Source: CAYZQE01 sp964480635 (GTDB taxonomy: Bacteria; Pseudomonadota; Gammaproteobacteria; GCA-001735895). Taken from it: a DNA stretch of 12,927 bases. This document shows positions 1-7,161 of the stretch, in pieces. The notes under the pieces are model-generated. The model ran no database searches and had not been told where the DNA came from. It saw nothing but the letters and a program-made list of their open reading frames with translations. The stretch is taken from the NCBI GenBank assembly GCA_964480635.1, contig CAYZQE010000068.1:1-12927 (forward strand). The letters run 5' to 3'. The translations under genes were made by a program, and so were the position numbers. How positions within the stretch are numbered: position 1 is the first letter of the stretch; every line of letters starts with the position of its first letter.

Positions 1-2280
1 AGCCTCGAACCCTTGCATCGATTCGGTCTGCTGAGTTTCGTTGCTAATCACCTTTCCTATTAATAGCGTTTCGGCATCTTCTAGGCTTAAGGGGCGACCA
101 TACAAATAACCTTGCACATATTGACAACCTATACTCTTTAAAAAGGTTTCTTGCTCCTTAGTTTCTACGCCTTCAGCAACGACACTTAATTTAAAACTTT
201 TGGCTAAAGCTAGCGTTGCCTCAATAATCGCTTCATCATTCGCATCTTTCCCAATATCGGCAACAAACGTTTGATCTATTTTTAATCGTGTTAAGGGAAA
301 TCGCTTTAAATTAATTAATGACGAATGACCCGTTCCAAAGTCGTCTATAGATAGTTGCATTCCCTGCTCTGATAATAACAATAAGTTTTGATAAGCATTA
401 TTGATGTCATCAAAAATTGATGTCTCTGTGATTTCACACTCAATGTTTGAAATATACTCTAAGGCTCCAGTGTCATTTAAAACCGCCATGAGATTATCAA
501 ATAAATGTTCATCAACTAATTGCCGTTGAGACAGATTAAAGCCAATCTGATAAAAAACGAAACCAGCCTTCTTCCATTTTACAACTTGGCGGCACACTTC
601 TTCAAATACCCATAAGCCTATTTGATCGATAAAACCTGTCGCCTCTGCAGCAGGAATAAATTGCTTTGGCAATATTATTCCTTTATCAGGGTGCTGCCAT
701 CGAATTAAAGCCTCAAAACCAGACACTTTTCCCGTTGTTAACGAATGCTGTGGCTGATAGACAAGATAGAACTCATTATTTTCAAGTGCTTTACGTAATT
801 CAATATCTAAAGTAAACCCTGCAAAGGTTGTCTCTAAAAGCTCTGCTGTAAAAAAATGAAATCTATTTTTGCCTGCTTTTTTTGCCGCATACATAGCTGA
901 ATCTGCTTGCTTTACCAACAACTCTATACTGTTACCAAACTCAGGAAAAACGGTAACGCCGACACTACAAGATACGGCCAAAGCATATCCTTGTACCATT
1001 ATTTTTTCATCAAACTGCAATAATATTTTTTCTACTAAAGAAAATACACGTGTTTGACTCTGGATATCTTCTAAAATAACAACAAATTCGTCTCCGCCGA
1101 AACGGGCAACAGTATCTACTGCTCGGCAGACCGAATTCAGCCGTTGAGCCACTTCTATTAATAGCATGTCGCCTGCCGCATGCCCCAGTGAATCGTTCAC
1201 GCTTTTAAAATTATCTAAATCTAAAAACAATAATGCGCCGGTTGAATTAAAGCGCTTTGAACGAGCCAACGTTTGCTTAAAGCGTTCTTCAAATAAGGCT
1301 CGATTGGGTAAACCTGTTAATACATCATGCGTTGCATTAAAACGCAGTAACTCTTTCGATTTATTTAATTTTGTCATGTCGCTTAACACACCAACAAAAC
1401 AATCAATGTCGTTGTTTTTATTTCTTATCGTGGTTAAGTTTAATAGTACAGGCACCTCACCATAGACATCACTATGAATTGAAATTTCCTTTTGTAGATG
1501 CCCATGCTTTTGTGCAAACTGCCAAATTTCTGCGCACAATTCAATGTCTTCTTCATGACGTAAAAAACCTTCGCCACGATTGATTAGCTCTACGACAGAC
1601 ATACCTGTCAGCTTTTCCATCGCTTGATTGGCATAGATTACTTTTTTATCATGCCGAACAATCACTAAGCCTTGTTCTGCTTGATCCATTACTGTGCTTA
1701 ATAGCTTTTGCTGACTTTCTGCCTCAACAATATCGCTCACATCACGGGCTAAAAACAACACCGTCGCTTTATTATTTACTTTCTGACCAGTTTTAACCAC
1801 TCGCCCCTCAAAGTGACGCAATCTTTTACCCACATCTAATTGATATTGGCACTTTTGTAATCCACCTATTTTCATAGCTTGTTGAATAACAAACATAAAT
1901 TCATCTGCTAACGCTTTTGGCAAACTATCAGCAATATTAGAGCCCATCAAAATGCCTTTTGATTCTACTAATAAACCGGGGTCTTCATTTGCTAAAATAT
2001 CCACATACAGACCGTCTTCATCCAGCAAAAAAACTAAATCTGGCAAAGCATTTAATATAGACTTTTCTCGTTCTTCTAATGCTTGTTTTTTACTGGAATA
2101 CAACTCTTGCATTTCACGTGAAGATATCTCTAGAGAGCGCTCTAAGGTGTAACGGTCTTGATCTGACGCATCATAACTTTGAGTAACACGCTTTAATAAT
2201 TCTTCCCACTGTAACGGTGTTGGAGACTGCGAATCACTTATATGTAGTTTTTTTAGTTGCCGACGTAATAACTTATGCAT
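1..2280 (-). CDS. PAS-PAS-GGDEF-EAL c-di-GMP cyclase/phosphodiesterase (3' end beyond window)
   Basis: Cytoplasmic c-di-GMP turnover enzyme, open for 760 codons and cut by the left edge just after the EAL domain, so only a short tail is missing. Residues 1-75 form a charged helical segment (key stretch DQDRYTLERSLEISSREMQ, 40-58). Two PAS-like domains follow (about 73-185 and 194-305), then GGDEF (about 312-470) and EAL (about 490-735). The cyclase active site is intact (RFGGDEF, 393-399) and is preceded by an inhibitory I-site RAVD (386-389) at the canonical five-residue spacing. EAL residues are also intact: EALIRW 523-528, EITET 616-620, DDFGTG 646-651, KID 667-669, VAEGVET 701-707. Both activities are therefore possible; which dominates cannot be read from sequence. 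The ATG at 2280 directly abuts the FIST gene's stop codon, implying translational coupling. No transmembrane segment is seen. Confidence 0.93.
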   Translation of the reverse strand, partial: MHKLLRRQLKKLHISDSQSPTPLQWEELLKRVTQSYDASDQDRYTLERSLEISSREMQELYSSKKQALEEREKSILNALPDLVFLLDEDGLYVDILANEDPGLLVESKGILMGSNIADSLPKALADEFMFVIQQAMKIGGLQKCQYQLDVGKRLRHFEGRVVKTGQKVNNKATVLFLARDVSDIVEAESQQKLLSTVMDQAEQGLVIVRHDKKVIYANQAMEKLTGMSVVELINRGEGFLRHEEDIELCAEIWQFAQKHGHLQKEISIHSDVYGEVPVLLNLTTIRNKNNDIDCFVGVLSDMTKLNKSKELLRFNATHDVLTGLPNRALFEERFKQTLARSKRFNSTGALLFLDLDNFKSVNDSLGHAAGDMLLIEVAQRLNSVCRAVDTVARFGGDEFVVILEDIQSQTRVFSLVEKILLQFDEKIMVQGYALAVSCSVGVTVFPEFGNSIELLVKQADSAMYAAKKAGKNRFHFFTAELLETTFAGFTLDIELRKALENNEFYLVYQPQHSLTTGKVSGFEALIRWQHPDKGIILPKQFIPAAEATGFIDQIGLWVFEEVCRQVVKWKKAGFVFYQIGFNLSQRQLVDEHLFDNLMAVLNDTGALEYISNIECEITETSIFDDINNAYQNLLLLSEQGMQLSIDDFGTGHSSLINLKRFPLTRLKIDQTFVADIGKDANDEAIIEATLALAKSFKLSVVAEGVETKEQETFLKSIGCQYVQGYLYGRPLSLEDAETLLIGKVISNETQQTESMQGFEA

Positions 2281-3387
2281 TTATTTTTCGCCAAATAATG
2301 TCAGCGTCATGGTTTGATTATGTAAATCACACTGTCCACTGCTTAATGGCGAGATTTCACCGTAAGAATAAAAACCCACTTGTTTTGTGCCCACAGGTAA
2401 AACATCTAAGGTCGCTTCGACCTCCTCTTCACTTCGTTGACCTAATACCAAACGCCGTCCAACACAACTGATAGCAACTGCTAACATGTCGCAGTCACAG
2501 TGTGCTGATAACACAATTTTTTCAGCTGCCGAACTAGCGCCATCAATTAAACGGTCAAAGTTGGCATGCATTAATCGAACGGTAGAACCTTGAGGGATAT
2601 TACCTGCGAAAGTAATAGATTGTTGCGTTTCATCGACCGCCAAGATGGTACGTACGGTATCACCATCTTGTTTATTATCATTTTGAATAGCGAGAGGAAA
2701 AAGCAAACCCGATGCAGGTAGGTCTTTAGCTCGATCGCCCAAATATTCTTTATGCAGCGCCAAGGCTGGCTGGCCATCTAGCTCGAACAAAACATTATCT
2801 TTAGAGCGTGTCACTTCCCTATCTATGCCCATCACATCCCAACCACCTTTTGAACCATGACCTACACAAAAATAATCGCCATAAAACGCTACGAGTGAAA
2901 CCACATCGTGTTGCACTTCAAAGCGATCTAGCACCCAGGTTTTTTCGAAATGATCACCATCGCCTGCTAATCCACCTGATATCACAACACCATCTGGCAA
3001 GCTTTCGCGCATACCTTCAACCAATGCACTGCCATTGACATTTAAGCCATCTGAAAGTACAAAAACTGCTTTCAGCCCCTCCACTTTAAGGTGCTGTGAA
3101 ATATTTTTTCCAACTTTCAGTGAGTCGGTGCTCTGGCTAATAGGAATCGTAATTTGATGAATCGGTGTACGCTCAAAAATTTCATTTTTATAAATTTCGC
3201 CCGCGCTCGAACAGCCCATGCAAATGCTTTGAGGAAACCCTTCTTTTAATTCTGCAAGGGCATTTGATATTTTGTCGACATGCGGCGTCGAAAAAACAAA
3301 AACAATTGTTTGAGGAGAATCTAACGAAACATCTGGTGGCTTATCCCACCCTTGCCCCGAAACATACTGATGCACACCCAATTTCAT
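2281..3387 (-). CDS. FIST N/C-domain sensor protein, NosP-like
   Basis: A 368-aa soluble protein covering a whole FIST sensor: FIST-N about 28-215 and FIST-C about 216-350. Visible hallmarks are GCSSAGE (58-64), SGGLAGDG (137-144), GHGSKGGWDVMG (176-187) and FYSYGEISP (339-347). FIST proteins are small-ligand sensors; the NosP subgroup binds haem, senses nitric oxide and is usually encoded beside a histidine kinase or a GGDEF/EAL enzyme whose activity it controls. Here the stop codon TAA is followed without a gap by the ATG of a GGDEF/EAL gene, so a co-translated regulator-enzyme pair is likely. His residues such as H177 could be a haem ligand, but the ligand is inferred and an amino-acid-type ligand is possible. 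The start is supported by AAAGGA seven bases upstream. FIST assignment is firm; NosP function is not. Confidence 0.88.
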   Translation of the reverse strand: MKLGVHQYVSGQGWDKPPDVSLDSPQTIVFVFSTPHVDKISNALAELKEGFPQSICMGCSSAGEIYKNEIFERTPIHQITIPISQSTDSLKVGKNISQHLKVEGLKAVFVLSDGLNVNGSALVEGMRESLPDGVVISGGLAGDGDHFEKTWVLDRFEVQHDVVSLVAFYGDYFCVGHGSKGGWDVMGIDREVTRSKDNVLFELDGQPALALHKEYLGDRAKDLPASGLLFPLAIQNDNKQDGDTVRTILAVDETQQSITFAGNIPQGSTVRLMHANFDRLIDGASSAAEKIVLSAHCDCDMLAVAISCVGRRLVLGQRSEEEVEATLDVLPVGTKQVGFYSYGEISPLSSGQCDLHNQTMTLTLFGEK

Positions 3388-3444
3388 CTTTCAATCCTTT
3401 AAAAATCATTCCTTTAAAAATAGCTCAATATGAATAAACTTCAA
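3388..3444 (-). promoter_or_regulatory. Possible internal promoter and duplicated SD before the FIST gene
   Basis: This is the widest gap in the minus-strand run. On the minus strand TTGAAG (3444..3439) and TATTTT (3422..3417) are separated by 16 bp and could serve as -35 and -10 elements, weakly matching the sigma-70 consensus. A 12-bp unit ATTTTTAAAGGA occurs twice, 15 bp apart (3421..3410 and 3406..3395); each copy ends in an SD-like AAAGGA, and the inner one lies seven bases from the FIST ATG. The outer copy is followed immediately by an ATG (3409..3407) out of frame with FIST. The promoter is inference only; the repeat is directly visible. Confidence 0.3.
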
Positions 3445-3454
3445 GGATTAATTA

Positions 3455-3673
3455 TTACGTCATTAACTCTATTTTTAATACGTCCCCATTAAATTCAATC
3501 ACATCACCGGACATTATTTTTTTTCGCTTTTGGGTTTCAACTTGGCCATTTAATAAAACTAAGCCTTGTGCAATTGCATTTTTAGCTTCGGCGCCACTGG
3601 CTAATAAACCTTCAAACTTTAAAATCTTATAGAGCTCTACTGGCTCTTTATTAATTTCAACTAAAGTCGTCAT
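3455..3673 (-). CDS. S4-domain RNA-binding protein, YbcJ family
   Basis: A 72-aa protein consisting almost wholly of one S4 RNA-binding fold. The pattern LYKILKFEGLLASGAEAK (14-31), AIAQGLVLLNGQVETQKRKK and a closing GDVIEF strand closely follows E. coli YbcJ (LKLEGWSESGAQAK, AIAEGQVKVDGAVETRKRCK) as I recall it. These small proteins are thought to bind RNA, possibly ribosomal or tRNA, but their cellular role is poorly defined. The ATG overlaps the stop codon of the upstream 240-aa gene as TAATG, so translation is probably coupled. It is the last gene before the larger gap ahead of the FIST gene. The family is confident; no specific function is claimed. Confidence 0.88.
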   Translation of the reverse strand: MTTLVEINKEPVELYKILKFEGLLASGAEAKNAIAQGLVLLNGQVETQKRKKIMSGDVIEFNGDVLKIELMT

Positions 3674-4395
3674 TAATGCAATCTCAACTTTGTTAGCGTT
3701 TTATTGTAATCAACTAGCAGCTGCTTTACTCGTTCAGGGTAGTTTTTTTCTTCCATTTCGGCAAAACCTTCCTCGAAAAAGCCGGGGGCATCTTGTGGTA
3801 AGTAACGAATCAAATCGTCAAAGGCTGCAATCATTAAATTAGCATCGTTAGAACGTGTTGCTACTATGCCACGATTAATCAGCAATAAGCGCCATGGTCT
3901 ATATAAATTTGCCGAATCAAAATCTTGTTTTATTTCATCACTACAAGCCAATACAACTTCACTCATTATCTCGCTTAGAGCAAACAGGGAGTCTTTAGAG
4001 TTCAGTGAGTTAGCTGCTTGGGCAAACGCGTTAACAATGGGTTCTAAAAAATTAATTCGACCTTCGTACTGCATTGTCCAAGTCGCGAATATCAGTGATA
4101 TTTGTTCAATTTCTTGGCGTTTATGGGGAAGATCTAATTTGAGCATTAAATCGATCATTTTTAAAATTAATGTTAAGCCATGCGTCCCTATATCCGTAGC
4201 TTCTTCAGGCGTAATAATATGTTCATTGTTTGCTTTTATATCAATCGCTTCTGTGACATTAAAAAACTCATTAAAAGCGTCCATGATCGAGTGAAATGCA
4301 TTTTGATAGGCTTCATCAAAATAAGGTTCTAACTCTTTTGGCAAACGCTCAAAATAGGTTTTTGCATCCACCATTGATGCAACGGTTGTACTCAT
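3673..4395 (-). CDS. Conserved-looking hypothetical protein, all-helical, 240 aa
   Basis: I do not recognise this family. The predicted protein is acidic, soluble and apparently almost entirely alpha-helical, with no signal peptide, membrane segment or obvious catalytic motif. Notable stretches are an aromatic N-terminal helix region (YFERLPKELEPYFDEAYQNA, 14-33), two Leu/Met-rich helices around residues 75-92, and a C-terminal part with LPQDAPGFFEEGFAEMEE followed by a basic helix ending KTLTKLRLH. Coding status is well supported by length, a strong SD (GAGGAG, five bases before the ATG) and the TAATG overlap with the S4 gene downstream. An 18-bp gap separates it from the NTF2-like gene upstream. 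An adaptor or structural role is conceivable, but nothing here proves one. Confidence 0.8.
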   Translation of the reverse strand: MSTTVASMVDAKTYFERLPKELEPYFDEAYQNAFHSIMDAFNEFFNVTEAIDIKANNEHIITPEEATDIGTHGLTLILKMIDLMLKLDLPHKRQEIEQISLIFATWTMQYEGRINFLEPIVNAFAQAANSLNSKDSLFALSEIMSEVVLACSDEIKQDFDSANLYRPWRLLLINRGIVATRSNDANLMIAAFDDLIRYLPQDAPGFFEEGFAEMEEKNYPERVKQLLVDYNKTLTKLRLH

Positions 4396-4406
4396 TTTTG
4401 CTCCTC
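4396..4406 (-). promoter_or_regulatory. Strong Shine-Dalgarno of the 240-aa gene
   Basis: On the minus strand GAGGAG (4406..4401) lies five bases before the ATG at 4395..4393. It is the best SD match in the left gene run and fixes this start. Confidence 0.7.
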
Positions 4407-4413
4407 ATCAAAA

Positions 4414-4815
4414 CTAAATTGGCAAGCCTTCTTTACGTGCATCAACATCATCTAATAAACGCTCTTCAATAACTCGCCACTGCCCATCATCTTCAAGAAG
4501 TAACGAAATATCAACGCCATGCTTAACCGTTGTGTCTTCTTTTGTTTCTATAATTTCTATCGTTGAAAATACAATTTTAGTATTTTCAACTTTTTTAATG
4601 TGTAGTCCGTCATAGCTCACGTCTTTAATTAATTCGTCTTTAAACTCTTTTTCACATTGTACAAACCAATCGTCATAAGTTATTTCATCATGGCCTTCAA
4701 TGCCGAATACTTTGACATTTTTTGAAATCAAATTCATGTGTGCTTCGTGGTCATATTGCTTCATGGTGATGCAACAGCGCTTCATCCATTCTTCTATTAC
4801 GTCGTATTGGTTCAT
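4414..4815 (-). CDS. NTF2-like (SnoaL-type) small protein
   Basis: A 133-aa soluble protein with the secondary-structure order of the NTF2-like cone fold: an N-terminal helix (EEWMKRCCITMKQYD) and following helical stretch, a short strand around VKVFGIEG, a helix DDWFVQCEKEFKDEL, then three long strands (KKVENTKIVFSTIEIIETKE; TTVKHGVDISLLLEDDG; QWRVIEERLLDD). The closing GQWRVIEERLLD is typical of the last NTF2 strand. Such proteins may be small enzymes or ligand-binding subunits; catalytic residues are not evident, so no reaction is assigned. It lies 13 bp after pyrD and 18 bp before the 240-aa gene, inside the same likely transcript. An SD-like GAGAAC sits about nine bases before the ATG. 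The fold is fairly likely; the function is unknown. Confidence 0.75.
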   Translation of the reverse strand: MNQYDVIEEWMKRCCITMKQYDHEAHMNLISKNVKVFGIEGHDEITYDDWFVQCEKEFKDELIKDVSYDGLHIKKVENTKIVFSTIEIIETKEDTTVKHGVDISLLLEDDGQWRVIEERLLDDVDARKEGLPI

Positions 4816-4828
4816 GTTTATGTTGTTC

Positions 4829-5827
4829 TCAATGAAGGTTTTTTAATAAGGTGCCAATCAAGCTAGGACCCTTGTAAATTAAAGCACTATACACTTGTAT
4901 TAACTCTGCCCCAAGTTCAAATCGTTTATTGGCCTCTGTAGCGCTATCAATGCCACCCGCGCTAATGATGGGTAATTCACCTTGTAAATGCTGCTGAAAT
5001 TGCACCAATATCTCTCGCGATTTTATCTGCAATGCCAGACCACTTAAACCGCCTGCTTGCTGCGCATGTTTATGCCCCTCTACTAAGCTTCGATCTAGCG
5101 TTGTGTTGGTTGCGATGAGTGCATCAATATCATATTTAACTAATAAATCAGCGATAGGTTTAATCGATTCTGGCGCTAAATCTGGCGCTATTTTTAATGC
5201 AATCGGAGTTTTTTTAGAGGTCTCATCTTGCCGTTTTTTGGCTTCATTCATAATGCCCTTTAACAAGGCTTCTAAAGCATCTTCATTTTGCAATGAACGT
5301 AAGCCGGGAGTATTGGGTGATGACACATTCACCGCTATATAGTCGGCAGCTTGATACACTTTATTTAAGCAAATAAGGTAATCATCTAATGCATTTTCGA
5401 CCGGTGTGGTTAAATTTTTACCTATATTAATACCCAAGATGACATCACTTTGTCGCTCTTTAACTTGCTGTAATAAGTAATCGACCCCTTTATTGTTAAA
5501 GCCCATCCTATTAATAATGGATTCATGTTGTGGTAGGCGAAATAAGCGTGGTTTTTCGTTGCCGTCTTGGGCTTTTGGGGTGATGCTGCCTACCTCTATA
5601 AAACCAAAACCCAGTTTAGCTAGCGCATCAATATAATCTGCATTTTTATCCATGCCTGCGGCTAAACCAACCGTGTTTTTAAAGGTTAAGCCCATCACTG
5701 TTTTTGGCTGTTGGTTTTTGGCTGCTGGCAACACAGGCGCTATTATTTTCAATGCCTCTAAAGCGACTTTATGTGCTGTTTCTGGGTCTAAGCTAAAAAA
5801 CAGGGGTCTTAATAGTGAATATAGCAT
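4829..5827 (-). CDS. pyrD: Dihydroorotate dehydrogenase (quinone), class 2
   Basis: Oxidises dihydroorotate to orotate in pyrimidine synthesis, passing electrons via FMN to the quinone pool at the inner face of the cytoplasmic membrane. The 332-aa length matches class 2 enzymes. The N-terminus (MLYSLLRPLFFSLDPETAH) is the amphipathic membrane-docking extension of this class. Core motifs are present: LAAGMDKN (55-62), IINRMGFNN (104-112), INIGKN (133-138), NVSSPNTPGLR (167-177) with the class 2 catalytic Ser as the second Ser (S170), LKIAPDL (211-217), AGGLSG (258-263) and the FMN-phosphate segment SAGGID (289-294). The ATG lies two bases after the stop of the transferase fusion, so the genes are probably cotranscribed, although the pathways have no obvious link. 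Identification is near certain. Confidence 0.97.
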   Translation of the reverse strand: MLYSLLRPLFFSLDPETAHKVALEALKIIAPVLPAAKNQQPKTVMGLTFKNTVGLAAGMDKNADYIDALAKLGFGFIEVGSITPKAQDGNEKPRLFRLPQHESIINRMGFNNKGVDYLLQQVKERQSDVILGINIGKNLTTPVENALDDYLICLNKVYQAADYIAVNVSSPNTPGLRSLQNEDALEALLKGIMNEAKKRQDETSKKTPIALKIAPDLAPESIKPIADLLVKYDIDALIATNTTLDRSLVEGHKHAQQAGGLSGLALQIKSREILVQFQQHLQGELPIISAGGIDSATEANKRFELGAELIQVYSALIYKGPSLIGTLLKNLH

Positions 5828-5829
5828 CG

Positions 5830-7143
5830 TTAGTTTATGGCTCTTTTAAATAATTGAGTTAATTCAGGATATTTAATCACATCGTCATAAGTATCAATAT
5901 CTCTAACGGGTTCAAGTAAATGATGGCTTAATGACAAGCGTTTTATATTCACTAAAACATCGGCTAAAGCTGATGCGGTTCCCCAAGCAACATTGTCGAA
6001 TAATTGCGCATCAAATACGCGGCAAGCTATTGATATAAAGCCACCATCTTCGACAGGCGTCAAAACCACATCAACATCGTCTAGTTTTTTTATCGAATTT
6101 TGAATCTGCTGTGTTGATAAATCTAAACAATCAGTACCGATAAGAATGACTTTAACATATGACTTTAAGCCCTTTTGAAGCGCCAAACCCATTCTACCGC
6201 CTAAATCATTGCCTTGTTGTTCAATGGTTTCATAATTTAAAAACTCATCATTTTTTAATAATGAATGTTGTTTTTCTTGAGCAACCCATAGCTCACTTTC
6301 AAGCTTCGAATCTTTAACAACCTTTAACGTATGCTTTAATAAATAGCGATGAATATCAGTCGCTGATTGTTCACCGACATGAGGGATCAATCGTGTTTTA
6401 ACATAGCCTAATATCGGTAATTTAGTAAACACTTGAACTATGCTCTTTAAACGCTTAAAGCCATAATGAGGGTAATATTGCTTTGCTAGGGTTTGCGGGC
6501 TAACGCCACAAAAATAAGCAAGTCTCAGCCGCCACATTAAACCAATCGTTTTAAACACTCCGTTCTTTTCCCAACGTCGGCTTGATGTCACTAGTGGTGT
6601 TTTAATACATGCCATTGTATGTTGCAGACGCAACAGCTTACTGAGTGCAATATCTTCCATAATCGGTAAATTTGGAAACCCACCTATCTTATCAAACACA
6701 TTTTTTTGCACATAAATAGCTTGGTCTCCCGTTGCGACTTGGGTGATGCACGAACGCCAATTCATCATCGTTTCTATAGCGCGTAACATAAAGTGGCTGC
6801 CACTTAAGCGCACGTCAAAACGCCCCCAAGACTTATCTGCTATTAAATCAAACCAGTTTAATGGGAGTTGGGTATCTGCGTGTAAAAAGAGTAATCGTTC
6901 ATGTTTTGCCCGCTGCGCTCCAGCATTCATTTGTTTAGCGCGGCCTAAATCACTTTGCACTAAGTACACAAAGGAGCATTTATTTTGTAACGCATTAACG
7001 TAAGGGCATGTTAAATCGCTAGAACCGCCATCACAAACAATAAGCTCTAATTGATCATTACTATTTTGAGCCATTAACCATGGCAATAGCTTTATCAAAG
7101 CATCGTGCTCATTTAAAACAGGAATAATAACCGAGACATTCAA
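5830..7143 (-). CDS. Fused glycosyltransferase: rSAM-associated transferase 2 + transferase 1
   Basis: A 437-aa protein of two domains normally found as separate genes. Residues 1-228 are a GT2-type (GT-A) transferase resembling the TIGR04283 family: VSVIIPVLNE (3-12), DGGSSD (38-43), GRAKQMNAGA (67-76), HADT (88-91, the metal-binding position), GDQAIYV (139-145) and MED (162-164). Residues about 233-437 match the DUF2064/TIGR04282 type: GYVKTRLIP (246-254), GTDCLD (336-341), VEDGGF (364-369), and DIDTYDD (415-421). Both families are named for association with radical SAM/selenodomain proteins, and such a protein is encoded just upstream (18-bp gap). The pair probably builds or transfers a sugar nucleotide-derived group on a product of that pathway; substrates are unknown. 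Motifs of both halves look intact. No membrane segment or signal peptide is evident. Confidence 0.88.
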   Translation of the reverse strand: MNVSVIIPVLNEHDALIKLLPWLMAQNSNDQLELIVCDGGSSDLTCPYVNALQNKCSFVYLVQSDLGRAKQMNAGAQRAKHERLLFLHADTQLPLNWFDLIADKSWGRFDVRLSGSHFMLRAIETMMNWRSCITQVATGDQAIYVQKNVFDKIGGFPNLPIMEDIALSKLLRLQHTMACIKTPLVTSSRRWEKNGVFKTIGLMWRLRLAYFCGVSPQTLAKQYYPHYGFKRLKSIVQVFTKLPILGYVKTRLIPHVGEQSATDIHRYLLKHTLKVVKDSKLESELWVAQEKQHSLLKNDEFLNYETIEQQGNDLGGRMGLALQKGLKSYVKVILIGTDCLDLSTQQIQNSIKKLDDVDVVLTPVEDGGFISIACRVFDAQLFDNVAWGTASALADVLVNIKRLSLSHHLLEPVRDIDTYDDVIKYPELTQLFKRAIN

Positions 7144-7161
7144 AACTTAAACAGCTTTTTC

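Noticed and set aside
869..1583. Several plus-strand open frames opposite the GGDEF/EAL gene
   Set aside because: The minus strand encodes intact GGDEF and EAL motifs through this stretch; these frames are shadows.
3866..4294. A 142-codon plus-strand open frame opposite the 240-aa gene
   Set aside because: It lies antisense within a gene with a strong SD and coupled neighbours, and its translation shows no recognisable family.
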